From contig NZ_JAPNOZ010000012.1 in the NCBI RefSeq assembly GCF_029955155.1, forward strand, positions 860,797 to 924,796: a DNA stretch of 64,000 nt. Reading direction: 5' to 3'. A program made the translations under genes and the position numbers. Below, one piece after another: positions 1-6,962 of this stretch (positions are counted from its first letter, which is position 1; the number at the start of each line of letters is the position of its first letter). Below the pieces are notes generated by a model. It was not told the origin of the DNA, ran no database searches, and saw nothing but the letters and a program-made list of their open reading frames with translations. The stretch comes from Psychrobacillus sp. NEAU-3TGS. Lineage in GTDB: Bacteria; Bacillota; Bacilli; Bacillales_A; Planococcaceae.

Positions 1-46
1 CCTCGATAAACTTTTCTACTGAAGTGAGCGATGTTAATGTAATCAT
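1..46 (-). CDS. 5' end of an unidentified gene (truncated by the window)
   Basis: An ATG at 46 read leftward is preceded by a good ribosome site (AAAGGAGA, about 5 bases upstream) and opens a frame without stops to the window edge, giving MITLTSLTSVEKFIE. Only 15 residues are visible, too few for a family call. It follows the sulfur operon in the same direction, about 60 bp after the exporter gene, so it could be the next gene of that operon or start a new unit. Confidence 0.5.
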   Translation of the reverse strand, partial: MITLTSLTSVEKFIE

Positions 47-107
47 ATCTTCTCCTTTCGTTTTCATAGTAGTAATTTTCTGATGCATTTTGTTCAAGTC
101 AGCAACA

Positions 108-884
108 TTATAATATATCTAACCAAATCTTCACTGCAGTTACAAATATTAATACAGCTAAAATTATCTGTAACACTTTTGTATTTAACTTTTTCCCAGT
201 CATAGCCCCAAGTGGTGCAGCAATTAAACTTGCAATCACCATGATAAGTGATGGTAAGAATTCTACTTGCCCGGTTGACACTTTTCCGCTAATGGCACCA
301 ATTGATGAAATAAGGGTTATCGCCAAGGAGGAAGCAATTGTCATTCGTGTTGGTATTTTTAATACAGTAAGCATGATGGGCACTAATAAGAACGCCCCAC
401 CTGCACCAACAATTCCTGCAGCTACTCCCACGATTAAGGCAAGTAATGCGGCAATCCATTTGTTAAACTTTATCTGCTCAAGGGGTATGTCATCAAGTCC
501 TTTTTTAGGTATGAACATCATGATGGCAGCAATTATCGCTAAAATTCCATAGACTATATTAATTCCGCTTTCAGGAATCTGTGTGGAGCCAAATCCTCCA
601 ATGAAACTACCAATTAAAATACTAACACCCATGTAAGCAATCAGTTTTTTATTTAATAATTCACCTTTACGATAGGCAATGACACCACCGATTGTCGCAA
701 AAAATACTTGAATTGCAGTTATTCCCGACACTTCATGGGCTGTATAATGAGCAATACCAAGTGCTGAAGGGATATACAACAACATAGGAAAATTAATAAT
801 GGATCCACCTATTCCTAACATTCCCGAAATAAATGAGCCTATTAATCCTATGAAGAAGATGATAGCAATAAAGCTTATATCCAT
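108..884 (-). CDS. TauE/SafE (TSUP) family sulfite/sulfur-anion exporter
   Basis: 258-residue very hydrophobic protein with about eight predicted membrane segments in two similar halves; glycine-rich turns (GMLGIGGS near residue 22 and [10 protein letters not shown] near residue 160) are typical of the TSUP family, which moves sulfite, thiosulfate, sulfonates or related anions across the cytoplasmic membrane. AGGAGG lies 5 bases before the ATG. It is the last clear gene of the CstR-type operon, after the persulfide dioxygenase, whose product is sulfite, so export of sulfite or thiosulfate is the likely job (inference from position). It corresponds to B. subtilis YrkJ in gene order. The exact substrate cannot be read from sequence. 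Confidence 0.88.
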   Translation of the reverse strand: MDISFIAIIFFIGLIGSFISGMLGIGGSIINFPMLLYIPSALGIAHYTAHEVSGITAIQVFFATIGGVIAYRKGELLNKKLIAYMGVSILIGSFIGGFGSTQIPESGINIVYGILAIIAAIMMFIPKKGLDDIPLEQIKFNKWIAALLALIVGVAAGIVGAGGAFLLVPIMLTVLKIPTRMTIASSLAITLISSIGAISGKVSTGQVEFLPSLIMVIASLIAAPLGAMTGKKLNTKVLQIILAVLIFVTAVKIWLDIL

Positions 885-897
885 TTTAACCTCCTAC

Positions 898-930
898 TAA
901 AAAGGGAAGCTACAATAGCTCCCTTTTTAA
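898..930 (-). terminator. stem-loop between the dioxygenase and exporter genes
   Basis: On the minus strand AAAGGGAGCTA pairs with TAGCTTCCCTTT (one bulged T) and is followed by TTTTT. It sits between two co-directional genes, so it probably acts as a partial terminator or attenuator that lowers exporter expression rather than ending the operon. Confidence 0.5.
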
Positions 931-935
931 TTTCC

Positions 936-2062
936 TTATCGAACTGCACAACGATTTGGTCCAATTTCCATTTCACGTTGCGTTTCTTCATCAGTGCTCT
1001 TTTTCCCCATATTCATTTCACGAATATCTTGATATGCATTTGGCTGTGGCGGTAAATTTTCAGTCACCATTTGTCTAAATTCATTTTCATCCTCCATGTT
1101 TAGCCCATGATTTGTTTCATAGAGCGTACTTAACTTTTCAGATACACTACCATCTGCATTTAATTCATCTATAATCATAAAGTGTGCTGGTAGAACGATT
1201 AGTTCCCCAGATAACTCTTTGTATCTCGTGTATAGACTTTCTCTTAGATCCTCAACCCAGTCCTCGGCTAACCCAGCTAAGTCTGGTCTTCCAATGGAAT
1301 CAATAAATAATATATCTCCTGATAATAAGAACTTTTCGTCCACAACAAAAGACGTTGATCCAATTGTATGTCCTGGAGAATATAACGCATGAATATTTAT
1401 AAAAGCATTACCAATTGTCACTACATCTCCATCTTCTAATGGTTCATATTCAAAGGTAACATCCACAGCGTCTTTTGGTGGAAGCAAGTATATTGCGTTT
1501 GTTTTTTCAGCAAGTTGTCTCCCACCAGAAATATGGTCGGCATGTAGATGCGTATCGAAAATATGGGTAATTTTTGCCCCAATACGATTTGCAAAATCCA
1601 GATAGACATTCGTCATTCTTGCAGCGTCTACAATGGCAGCCTCACCGTTTGAGACGATCATATAAGACAAGCATCCCTTACCAATTCGTACAAACTGATA
1701 AATTTCTCCACCATCTTTTAGATCCCCAATTTTTACAGGTTCTAAATGTTCACTCCATGCACTCATTCCACCCGTTAGGGAAGAAACTGAAAGTCCTGCC
1801 GCTGTAAGCATCTCTGCCACTACCATAGACGAGCGCCCTTTGGCACAAACAACAAGTACATCTTTATCAGAAGGAATCTTAGCCAAAATCCCTTCTACAC
1901 CATCAAGTAATTCAAAATATGGTACATTTAAATAATCAAAGTTCTCCCCTTCAATTTTCCAGTCTGCAAAATCACTTCCATTCCGAATATCTAAAATAAA
2001 TAGCTCTTCTTTGTTAAATACTTTTTTGTTACCTCTTTTGAAGTCATGGTATTCACAGTCAT
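936..2062 (-). pseudogene. CstB/YrkH-like rhodanese-MBL persulfide dioxygenase, frameshifted near its start
   Basis: Encodes an N-terminal rhodanese domain (loop CAKGRSS, Cys near residue 73) followed by a metallo-beta-lactamase-fold domain with THLHADH near residues 171-177, the arrangement of persulfide dioxygenases that oxidise persulfides to sulfite with O2. The best start is ATG 2062, with GGGGG seven bases upstream. From there the frame reads [15 protein letters not shown] and soon stops, while the downstream frame is perfect from [13 protein letters not shown] onward. Adding one A to the A6 run (T6 on the plus strand, 2022-2027) joins them into a 375-residue protein. So this is either a one-base sequencing error, a phase-variable tract or a recent pseudogene. 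Without correction, translation could only restart inside the rhodanese domain (TTG 1886). Confidence 0.8.
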
Positions 2063-2067
2063 ATTTT

Positions 2068-2084
2068 TACCCCCTGCGGTATAT
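2068..2084 (-). promoter_or_regulatory. CsoR/CstR-type operator before the persulfide dioxygenase gene
   Basis: On the minus strand ATATACCGCAGGGGGTA, a GC-centred dyad of the ATACC...GGGTA type bound by CsoR-family tetramers. It overlaps the ribosome site of the gene starting at 2062. Internal to the operon, so it may mark a second regulated promoter. Confidence 0.6.
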
Positions 2085-2130
2085 TTATTTATAAAAAAAT
2101 TTAAAACGTGATTGTTACATCTTCTTTCTT

Positions 2131-2556
2131 TTATTTCAAAAAAACTTTACCTTGTACTTCAATAGTAACGCCTGCTTTTTTCAATAAGTTTCCGACTTCG
2201 CATTCTTTATCTGCTCCTTCTATTGCTCTTTGTGCAGATTGAATTTGTATTTCTGTTGCATCCGCAGATAAAATGATTTGTGGATAGTGAGTTATGTTAA
2301 ATCCATTATCGGATATCGCTGCCTCGGAATTTATTGTATGTTCTACTACAGGTAACTTTCTGCTTTCAAGCATATAAGTAAGCGTTGCTATAAAACAAGT
2401 TGCGGCTGAAGAAACTAGTAACTCTTTAGGATCTGTCCCGTTTCCACTGCCACCCAAAGAGATTGGAATAGCGACTTTTGTATCCAGATAATCTGCCTTA
2501 AGAGTCCCATTCCCTGTTGCTCCACCATGCCAAACAATATTTAAATTTGTTTTCAA
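2131..2556 (-). CDS. OsmC/Ohr family thiol peroxidase-like protein
   Basis: 141-residue OsmC-fold protein with the family's two redox cysteines in typical contexts: SSAATCFIATL near residue 53 and KECEVGNLLKKAG near residue 120. OsmC/Ohr proteins reduce organic hydroperoxides, and members in CstR regulons are thought to handle persulfides. It lies between the DsrE gene and the dioxygenase in the sulfur operon. The start is uncertain: TTG 2556 has no clear ribosome site, whereas a CTG three codons upstream (2565) has GGGGGA nine bases before it and would give MAELKTNLN. A TGA in frame just before excludes any longer version. Confidence 0.8.
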   Translation of the reverse strand: MKTNLNIVWHGGATGNGTLKADYLDTKVAIPISLGGSGNGTDPKELLVSSAATCFIATLTYMLESRKLPVVEHTINSEAAISDNGFNITHYPQIILSADATEIQIQSAQRAIEGADKECEVGNLLKKAGVTIEVQGKVFLK

Positions 2557-2656
2557 CTCTGCCAGCGTTCACATTCCCCCATTTAAATTATTAATATTTA
2601 ATCTCAATCTTCATTACCTTTCATTTCTAGAAGCCTAAAATTTCAGCTGAATGAAG

Positions 2657-3052
2657 TTAAAATGTCAATGTTACGTCAGCGTCTTTAGCAAACTCTAAAA
2701 ATGTAACAGCTCCGCCTACTTCAATTCCATCGATAAAGTTCTCTTTATCTAATCCCATAACATCCATAGTCATTTGGCAGCCAATGAATGTAACACCCAT
2801 CTCTTTTGCCATTGCTACTAATTCCGGGATGGCCGGAACATTGACTTTAGTAAATCCTTCTGCAAAATGCTCTTTTCCTACTGGCATTGGAAGTTGCTGA
2901 TATGCCTCTTTGTGAATTAAGTTCAATCCCTCAAATGTAAAGAAAATGGCTACTTCTTGATCTGTTGCAGCAGCTGCAGTTGCGATATTAAATACTTTGT
3001 ATGCATCAAATAATCCACCATTACTTGCGATAATTGCTACTTTTCTATTCAT
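2657..3052 (-). CDS. DsrE/DsrF/DrsH-like family protein
   Basis: 131 residues with the DsrE-like alpha/beta fold pattern: MNRKVAIIASNGGLFDAYKVFNIATAAAA, and a conserved cysteine in VTFIGCQMTMDVMG (near residue 94). Proteins of this type (B. subtilis YrkE) carry sulfur as cysteine persulfide between TusA, rhodanese and other acceptors. The start at 3052 overlaps the end of the glutaredoxin-like gene by 8 bases, indicating translational coupling. Together with TusA and the rhodaneses it forms a cytoplasmic sulfur relay (role inferred from neighbours). Confidence 0.85.
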   Translation of the reverse strand: MNRKVAIIASNGGLFDAYKVFNIATAAAATDQEVAIFFTFEGLNLIHKEAYQQLPMPVGKEHFAEGFTKVNVPAIPELVAMAKEMGVTFIGCQMTMDVMGLDKENFIDGIEVGGAVTFLEFAKDADVTLTF

Positions 3053-3296
3053 TTATTTTTCCTCCATTTCTTAATGCAATCATGATATTGTTTGGATCAA
3101 AGCCTACAATCCATTGACCATTCACTTCAGTTTGTGGCACTCCCATTTGTCCTGTTGTTTTTACAAGTCGTTGCATAACTTCAGGTTGTGTTTCCACATT
3201 CACTTCAATAAAAGGAATGTTTTGTTCGGATAAAAAGTTCTTTAACATAACACAATAAGGACATTGTGTTGTTGTATATACTGTTACTGAATTCAT
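3045..3296 (-). CDS. glutaredoxin-like protein (CPYC)
   Basis: 83-residue thioredoxin-fold protein with the motif TTTQCPYCVMLKNFL near residue 10 and the cis-proline segment MGVPQTEV. The chosen ATG at 3296 has AAGGAGAG nine bases upstream; a longer reading to 3347 has no ribosome site. CPYC glutaredoxins reduce disulfides or mixed persulfides using a low-molecular-weight thiol (bacillithiol in this group of bacteria). Within the sulfur operon it may recycle persulfidated or bacillithiolated intermediates. Function of this member is inferred. Confidence 0.85.
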   Translation of the reverse strand: MNSVTVYTTTQCPYCVMLKNFLSEQNIPFIEVNVETQPEVMQRLVKTTGQMGVPQTEVNGQWIVGFDPNNIMIALRNGGKINE

Positions 3297-3351
3297 TTTC
3301 AAATCTCTCCTTAACGATTTTTTGTAAATATCCTTCATTTTCGTCACCTAA

Positions 3352-3369
3352 ATACCATTGGGGGTATAT
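3352..3369 (-). promoter_or_regulatory. CsoR/CstR-type operator upstream of the glutaredoxin-like gene
   Basis: Plus strand ATACCATTGGGGGTATAT, the same ATACC...GGGTAT dyad as at the head of the operon, located in the gap between the first rhodanese (ends 3386) and the glutaredoxin-like gene (starts 3296). Confidence 0.6.
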
Positions 3370-3385
3370 GAAATTCTAAAAAAAT

Positions 3386-3682
3386 TTACTCTTCCTTGCC
3401 TTCCCAAGAAAGCATGCCACCTTGCATATTGATCACGTTATAACCTTGTTCTTCAAGGAATTCTGTTGCACGTCCACTTCTTCCTCCTGAACGACAAACC
3501 ATGATATACTCATTTGACTTATCTAATTCATGCATACGAAACTCAACTAATCCTAATGGAATATTTATTGCTCCTGGAATTTTCCCATCTGCTACTTCAT
3601 CTACCTCACGCACGTCGATTATATTTAATAGCTTTCCTTCATTCATTAAAGTCTCCACTTCTTTTGCAGTCATTTCTTTCAT
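3386..3682 (-). CDS. single-domain rhodanese sulfurtransferase
   Basis: 98-residue rhodanese domain: NIIDVREVDEVADGKIPGAINIP followed by the catalytic loop CRSGGRSGRA with the active cysteine near residue 63. Rhodaneses transfer sulfane sulfur from persulfide or thiosulfate to thiol acceptors. GGGGGA lies before ATG 3682. It is the second of two rhodaneses in the operon and, unlike the other, has no membrane anchor, so it is probably cytosolic. Confidence 0.9.
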   Translation of the reverse strand: MKEMTAKEVETLMNEGKLLNIIDVREVDEVADGKIPGAINIPLGLVEFRMHELDKSNEYIMVCRSGGRSGRATEFLEEQGYNVINMQGGMLSWEGKEE

Positions 3683-3701
3683 TTTAAGTCCCCCTATTCT
3701 A

Positions 3702-4064
3702 TTATCTCCAGGTGCTTATGCCACCTTTTACATTTGTTACTTTAGTAAAGCCCATTTTTTTTAATATCTTAGTCGCTTTTTGACTTCTCATTCCACTTTG
3801 GCAAATAACAATCACTTCTTTTTCCTTTAAAAGTTCCTTATCCGCTTTTTGAGAAAGTTGGTGAAGAGGAATATTTTTAAAGCCTTTGATATGATTACCT
3901 TTAAATTCACCAGGTGTTCGAACATCCACAAATTGCTTTTCCCTGTTATTTAACTCTTCTTTTAGATCTGTTGTTGATAGTTGCCTTACTCCTTTTGTTG
4001 GTAGAGCACGCTGTAAAATGAAAACCAAGAAAAGAGCGATAAGGATGTAAATTACGTATTCCAA
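3702..4064 (-). CDS. membrane-anchored rhodanese
   Basis: 120 residues: an N-terminal membrane segment (EYVIYILIALFLVFILQ) followed by a rhodanese domain with DVRTPGEFKGNHIKGFKNIP and the active loop CQSGMRSQKA. I chose TTG 4064 because AAGGTGG lies eight bases upstream; a GTG four codons earlier would overlap that ribosome site. A membrane-tethered rhodanese would place the sulfur relay near respiratory or transport proteins. It is flanked by a CstR-type operator at 4093 and a second rhodanese gene. Confidence 0.87.
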   Translation of the reverse strand: MEYVIYILIALFLVFILQRALPTKGVRQLSTTDLKEELNNREKQFVDVRTPGEFKGNHIKGFKNIPLHQLSQKADKELLKEKEVIVICQSGMRSQKATKILKKMGFTKVTNVKGGISTWR

Positions 4065-4092
4065 ATCTGTTACCACCTTAACGGAAATTATT

Positions 4093-4109
4093 TACCCCCT
4101 AGGGTATAA
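4093..4109 (-). promoter_or_regulatory. CsoR/CstR-type operator upstream of the membrane rhodanese
   Basis: Plus strand TACCCCCTAGGGTATAA, a near-perfect dyad in the 65-bp gap between tusA and the membrane rhodanese. Same class as the other sites of this operon. Confidence 0.62.
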
Positions 4110-4129
4110 AACTGTATAAAAAAATAGAA

Positions 4130-4357
4130 TTAGCCCTTTTTAATCCAAAACTTTAATACTTCATCTTCTTCCTCATGTTTCAGAAGCTCATGCCCACCAG
4201 ATCTAGCCCAGGCTGGGAAGTCATTTTTAGCTCCCTTATCTGTTGTGTGAACCTCTAGTAATTGACCCTCTTCAAGTGCATTTATGGCCATTTTACTTTT
4301 TACGATTGGCATTGGGCATGCTAATCCTTTTACATCTAATACTTTATCAACATTCAT
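4130..4357 (-). CDS. TusA-like sulfur carrier protein
   Basis: 75-residue TusA/SirA/YedF-family protein with the diagnostic LACPMPI motif (sulfur-accepting Cys near residue 14) and a typical IF3-like fold pattern. TusA-type proteins carry persulfide sulfur between rhodaneses, DsrE and biosynthetic or oxidative enzymes. AAGGAGG lies before ATG 4357. It is the first structural gene after the CstR regulator and matches B. subtilis YrkI/YrkF-type genes of a CstR-like operon. Confidence 0.92.
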   Translation of the reverse strand: MNVDKVLDVKGLACPMPIVKSKMAINALEEGQLLEVHTTDKGAKNDFPAWARSGGHELLKHEEEDEVLKFWIKKG

Positions 4358-4383
4358 TTTTATTCCTCCTTTTCTTTTACCGT

Positions 4384-4400
4384 TACCCCTATGGGTATAT
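4384..4400 (-). promoter_or_regulatory. CsoR/CstR-type operator upstream of tusA
   Basis: Plus strand TACCCCTATGGGTATAT, the dyad ATACCC-N-GGGTA, in the gap between cstR (ends 4436) and tusA (starts 4357). Probably the operator of the promoter driving the structural genes. Confidence 0.65.
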
Positions 4401-4435
4401 TAACGGAAGAAAAAAAAGATGTCAACCCTTAAGTT

Positions 4436-4696
4436 TCATCTGCTTTTTACAAGCAAGTTGACAGCTTCTTTAATTAGTTCGTCCGTTTTTTCTCCATTTT
4501 TTTCAGCATCTTGAACACATTCAACTAAGTTTGAACTTACAATCACACCTATTGTACGATCTACTGCTGAGCGAACAGCCGACAACTGGGTAATGACATC
4601 TTTACAATCTTTGTTTTCTTCCATCATTTTTAAGATGCCGCGAAGTTGCCCTTCCATACGCTTTACTCTATTTTTAAGTTGATCATTATATTCCAT
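4436..4696 (-). CDS. cstR: CstR-type persulfide-sensing repressor (CsoR family)
   Basis: 86-residue all-helical CsoR-family protein (RVKRMEGQLRGILKMMEE). It has cysteines at 31 and 60 and asparagine at 56 where copper-sensing CsoR has its metal-binding histidine. That Cys31/Cys60 pattern without the His is the known signature of CstR, which forms di-, tri- or tetrasulfide links with reactive sulfur species and then leaves its operator. The gene heads the operon and has its own operator at 4746-4763, so autoregulation is expected. Contrast with the Cys-His-Cys paralogue at 9734. GGAGGTGA precedes ATG 4696. Confidence 0.93.
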   Translation of the reverse strand: MEYNDQLKNRVKRMEGQLRGILKMMEENKDCKDVITQLSAVRSAVDRTIGVIVSSNLVECVQDAEKNGEKTDELIKEAVNLLVKSR

Positions 4697-4745
4697 AGAA
4701 GTTCACCTCCAAGTTCATCACAAAATTACTGACAGTCATCATATT

Positions 4746-4763
4746 ATACCCTCACAGGTATAT
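4746..4763 (-). promoter_or_regulatory. CstR operator at the head of the sulfur operon
   Basis: Plus strand ATACCCTCACAGGTATAT, about 50 bp upstream of cstR. Flanking AT-rich sequence could hold the promoter. It is the outermost of five similar sites in the operon. Confidence 0.62.
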
Positions 4764-4802
4764 TGTCAACACTGACAACTAGTCCTACCCTATTAATTCA
4801 AA

Positions 4803-5213
4803 CTACTTATTAATAACAATTGATAATTTATAATTTGCATGTTTGTTTAAATCTTCCAGAAATTCATCTAATGCTTTATTCGATGGAAATTTGCATTCGA
4901 GAAAATAACAACCATCCCCACTGATTTTATAATTATGGATTATGTATGCTTCTTGAGTTTTTATAAACGATAGATAAGGTTGATGGTAAGTACTTTGTGT
5001 AATAATCGTAATAAAAGCGTGTATAAAATACCCTAATTTAGTTTGATTAACTTTTATTGTATACCCCTCTATCAAGCCATTATCCTCTAACTTGGCAACT
5101 CTACCTGAAGCAGCTTGTCCAGTTAAATGGACCTTCTCACCCAATTCTTTCATGGTGATACGACTGTTTTTGGATAGCTCATCCAAAATAAGCTGATCCG
5201 TGTTATCTAACAT
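4803..5213 (-). CDS. Lrp/AsnC family transcriptional regulator
   Basis: 136 residues: N-terminal AsnC-type winged helix (DQLILDELSKNSRITMKELGEKVHLTGQAASGRVAKLEDNGLIEGY) and a short C-terminal RAM-like ligand domain. I place the start at ATG 5213 because AAAGGAG lies eight bases before it; the earlier ATG at 5231 has no ribosome site. It is transcribed divergently from the MBL hydrolase gene at 5330 and could control it and itself. The ligand, normally an amino acid, cannot be predicted. Confidence 0.88.
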   Translation of the reverse strand: MLDNTDQLILDELSKNSRITMKELGEKVHLTGQAASGRVAKLEDNGLIEGYTIKVNQTKLGYFIHAFITIITQSTYHQPYLSFIKTQEAYIIHNYKISGDGCYFLECKFPSNKALDEFLEDLNKHANYKLSIVINK

Positions 5214-5329
5214 TTGTTTAACTCCTTTCATTTATCAAGTCAAACCCCAAAAAGACTTGAATTTATCTATGTAACGCTGATTGACCATAGTATAAACTAT
5301 ATACGAATCAAAGAAAAGGAGTTGTAATT

Positions 5330-6088
5330 ATGGATATTCAACTTATTCGAAATGCTACGCTCGTTGTTCAATATGCAGGCAAAAAGTTTTTAATAGACCC
5401 AATGTTAGCAGAGAAAGGAACTTACCCACCTTTCCCTAATTCATTAAGACAGGATCAAAACAATCCACTGGTTAATTTGGTTACACCAATTAATGAATTA
5501 ATTAATGTCGATGCGGTAATCGTCACACATCTACATTTAGATCACTGGGATGATGCCGCTATAGATACATTGCCAAAAGATATTAAATTATTTGTCCAAA
5601 ATGCGGAGGATGCGACAGTAATTCACAACGCTGGTTTCAATAATATAGAAGTTTTACAAGAGGATACGCTCTTTGAAGATGTTCAATTAGTTAAAACAAA
5701 AGGGGAACATGGAAGAGGACCGGTGTTAGAACTTGCTGGTCAAGTATGCGGTGTCGTCTTCAAACATCCAAGTGAAAAAACGTTATATGTAGCAGGAGAT
5801 ACTGTTTGGTATGAAGCTGTTCAAGAAGTGATTGAGACACATAAACCGGAAGTAATTGTTGTAAATGCTGGAGACAATCAATTCCTTGAAGGCGGTTCGC
5901 TCGTAATGGGGAAAGAGGATGTTTATGAATTGTATAAAGCTGCTCCTGACGCAAGAATTATTTCCGTCCATATGGAAGCTGTCAATTACTGGACATTATC
6001 GAAAGAAGAATTGAAAAACTTTAGTCAGGAAAAAGGAATCTCTTCCAATGTATTAGTGCCAGACGATGGTGAATCCTACACATTTTAA
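5330..6088 (+). CDS. UlaG-like MBL-fold metal-dependent hydrolase
   Basis: 252 residues. The N-terminus IQLIRNATLVVQYAGKKFLIDPML is typical of UlaG/L-ascorbate-6-phosphate-lactonase-like MBL proteins, and the metal motif THLHLDH is near residues 66-72, with a later GDT and a C-terminal VHMEAVNYW histidine. AAAAGGAG precedes the ATG. Substrate unknown; members of this group hydrolyse lactones, phosphodiesters or amides. A strong terminator follows directly, so it is monocistronic. The divergent Lrp-type regulator is its probable controller (inference). Confidence 0.82.
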   Translation: MDIQLIRNATLVVQYAGKKFLIDPMLAEKGTYPPFPNSLRQDQNNPLVNLVTPINELINVDAVIVTHLHLDHWDDAAIDTLPKDIKLFVQNAEDATVIHNAGFNNIEVLQEDTLFEDVQLVKTKGEHGRGPVLELAGQVCGVVFKHPSEKTLYVAGDTVWYEAVQEVIETHKPEVIVVNAGDNQFLEGGSLVMGKEDVYELYKAAPDARIISVHMEAVNYWTLSKEELKNFSQEKGISSNVLVPDDGESYTF

Positions 6089-6092
6089 GCAT

Positions 6093-6132
6093 AAAAAACA
6101 GACAGAAAAGCTACATTTCTGTCTGTTTTTTT
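6093..6132 (+). terminator. Rho-independent terminator after the MBL hydrolase
   Basis: AAAAACAGACAGAAA pairs with TTTCTGTCTGTTTTT around a 7-base loop and continues into a T tract. It can work for both strands. Confidence 0.9.
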
Positions 6133-6227
6133 ATCCATATTTCATAATTGTACATTTGATTTAAAAACCGAATTCCTTGTTTAATATAGATGAATGTAAA
6201 GACATCAGGAAAGGATTTTTCAATCAT

Positions 6228-6791
6228 TTAACGCTCATATCCGTCTACTACTACATCTAACTTTCCTGTTTCGGGGCAGATTACAAGCCCATGGACACTT
6301 ATGTGTTTGGGAAACATCGGATGATTCTTGACCATATTAACGCTTTGTTCGACACTTTCTTCAACTGATTGAAATCCTGTTAACCAGCTTTTAACGTCAA
6401 TACCTGCATTCATTAAGGTTGGTAGGACGGTTTCATCTAATCCGCCTTCCTTACATTTTTCTAAGAAAGAATTAGGCTCTAACCCATTCATTCCACAACC
6501 ATGATGTCCAACGATCGCGACTTCTTTTGCACCAAGCTCATAAACGGCAACTAATATACTTCGCATGACACTTCCAAATGGATGCGACACAATTGCTCCC
6601 GCATTTTTAATAAGCTTGATGTCACCATTTTTTACGTTCATTGCTTTGGGCAATAATTCCACAAGTCGTGTATCCATACAAGTAAGAATCACCATTTTTT
6701 TATTAGGAAATTTAGTCGTTTCATATTTTTCATATTCTTTATCTTCAACAAATTTGTTATTGTAATCAAGAATCTCAGAAATTAATGTCAT
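6228..6791 (-). CDS. beta-carbonic anhydrase
   Basis: 187 residues with the zinc site of beta-class carbonic anhydrases: CMDTR (Cys38, Asp40, Arg42) and GHHGCG (His96, Cys99). It interconverts CO2 and bicarbonate in the cytosol. The length fits the short bacterial type such as B. subtilis YtiB. AGGAGTGA precedes ATG 6791. It stands alone between a leftward copA operon and the MBL gene, with 170 bp on its 5' side holding no other gene. Confidence 0.93.
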   Translation of the reverse strand: MTLISEILDYNNKFVEDKEYEKYETTKFPNKKMVILTCMDTRLVELLPKAMNVKNGDIKLIKNAGAIVSHPFGSVMRSILVAVYELGAKEVAIVGHHGCGMNGLEPNSFLEKCKEGGLDETVLPTLMNAGIDVKSWLTGFQSVEESVEQSVNMVKNHPMFPKHISVHGLVICPETGKLDVVVDGYER

Positions 6792-6915
6792 TTATATCAC
6801 TCCTATATAGTTTATAAAATTATTTCATAACTTTCTTTTATATTCAATATACAATAACTCCAATTGTTCTTACTATATATAGAAGCCTCTGAATTTACAT
6901 GGAGTAATATGTAAT

Positions 6916-6953
6916 CTATAGAGGAAACAGTGTAAACACCGTTCACTCTATAG
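6916..6953 (-). terminator. stem-loop just after copA
   Basis: CTATAGAG pairs with CTCTATAG, with an inner stem of AACGGTG and CACTGTT (minus strand). It lies 10 bp after the copA stop but lacks a T tract, so it may be a weak or Rho-dependent end or an mRNA-protecting hairpin. Confidence 0.45.
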
Positions 6954-6962
6954 TTAACTAAT

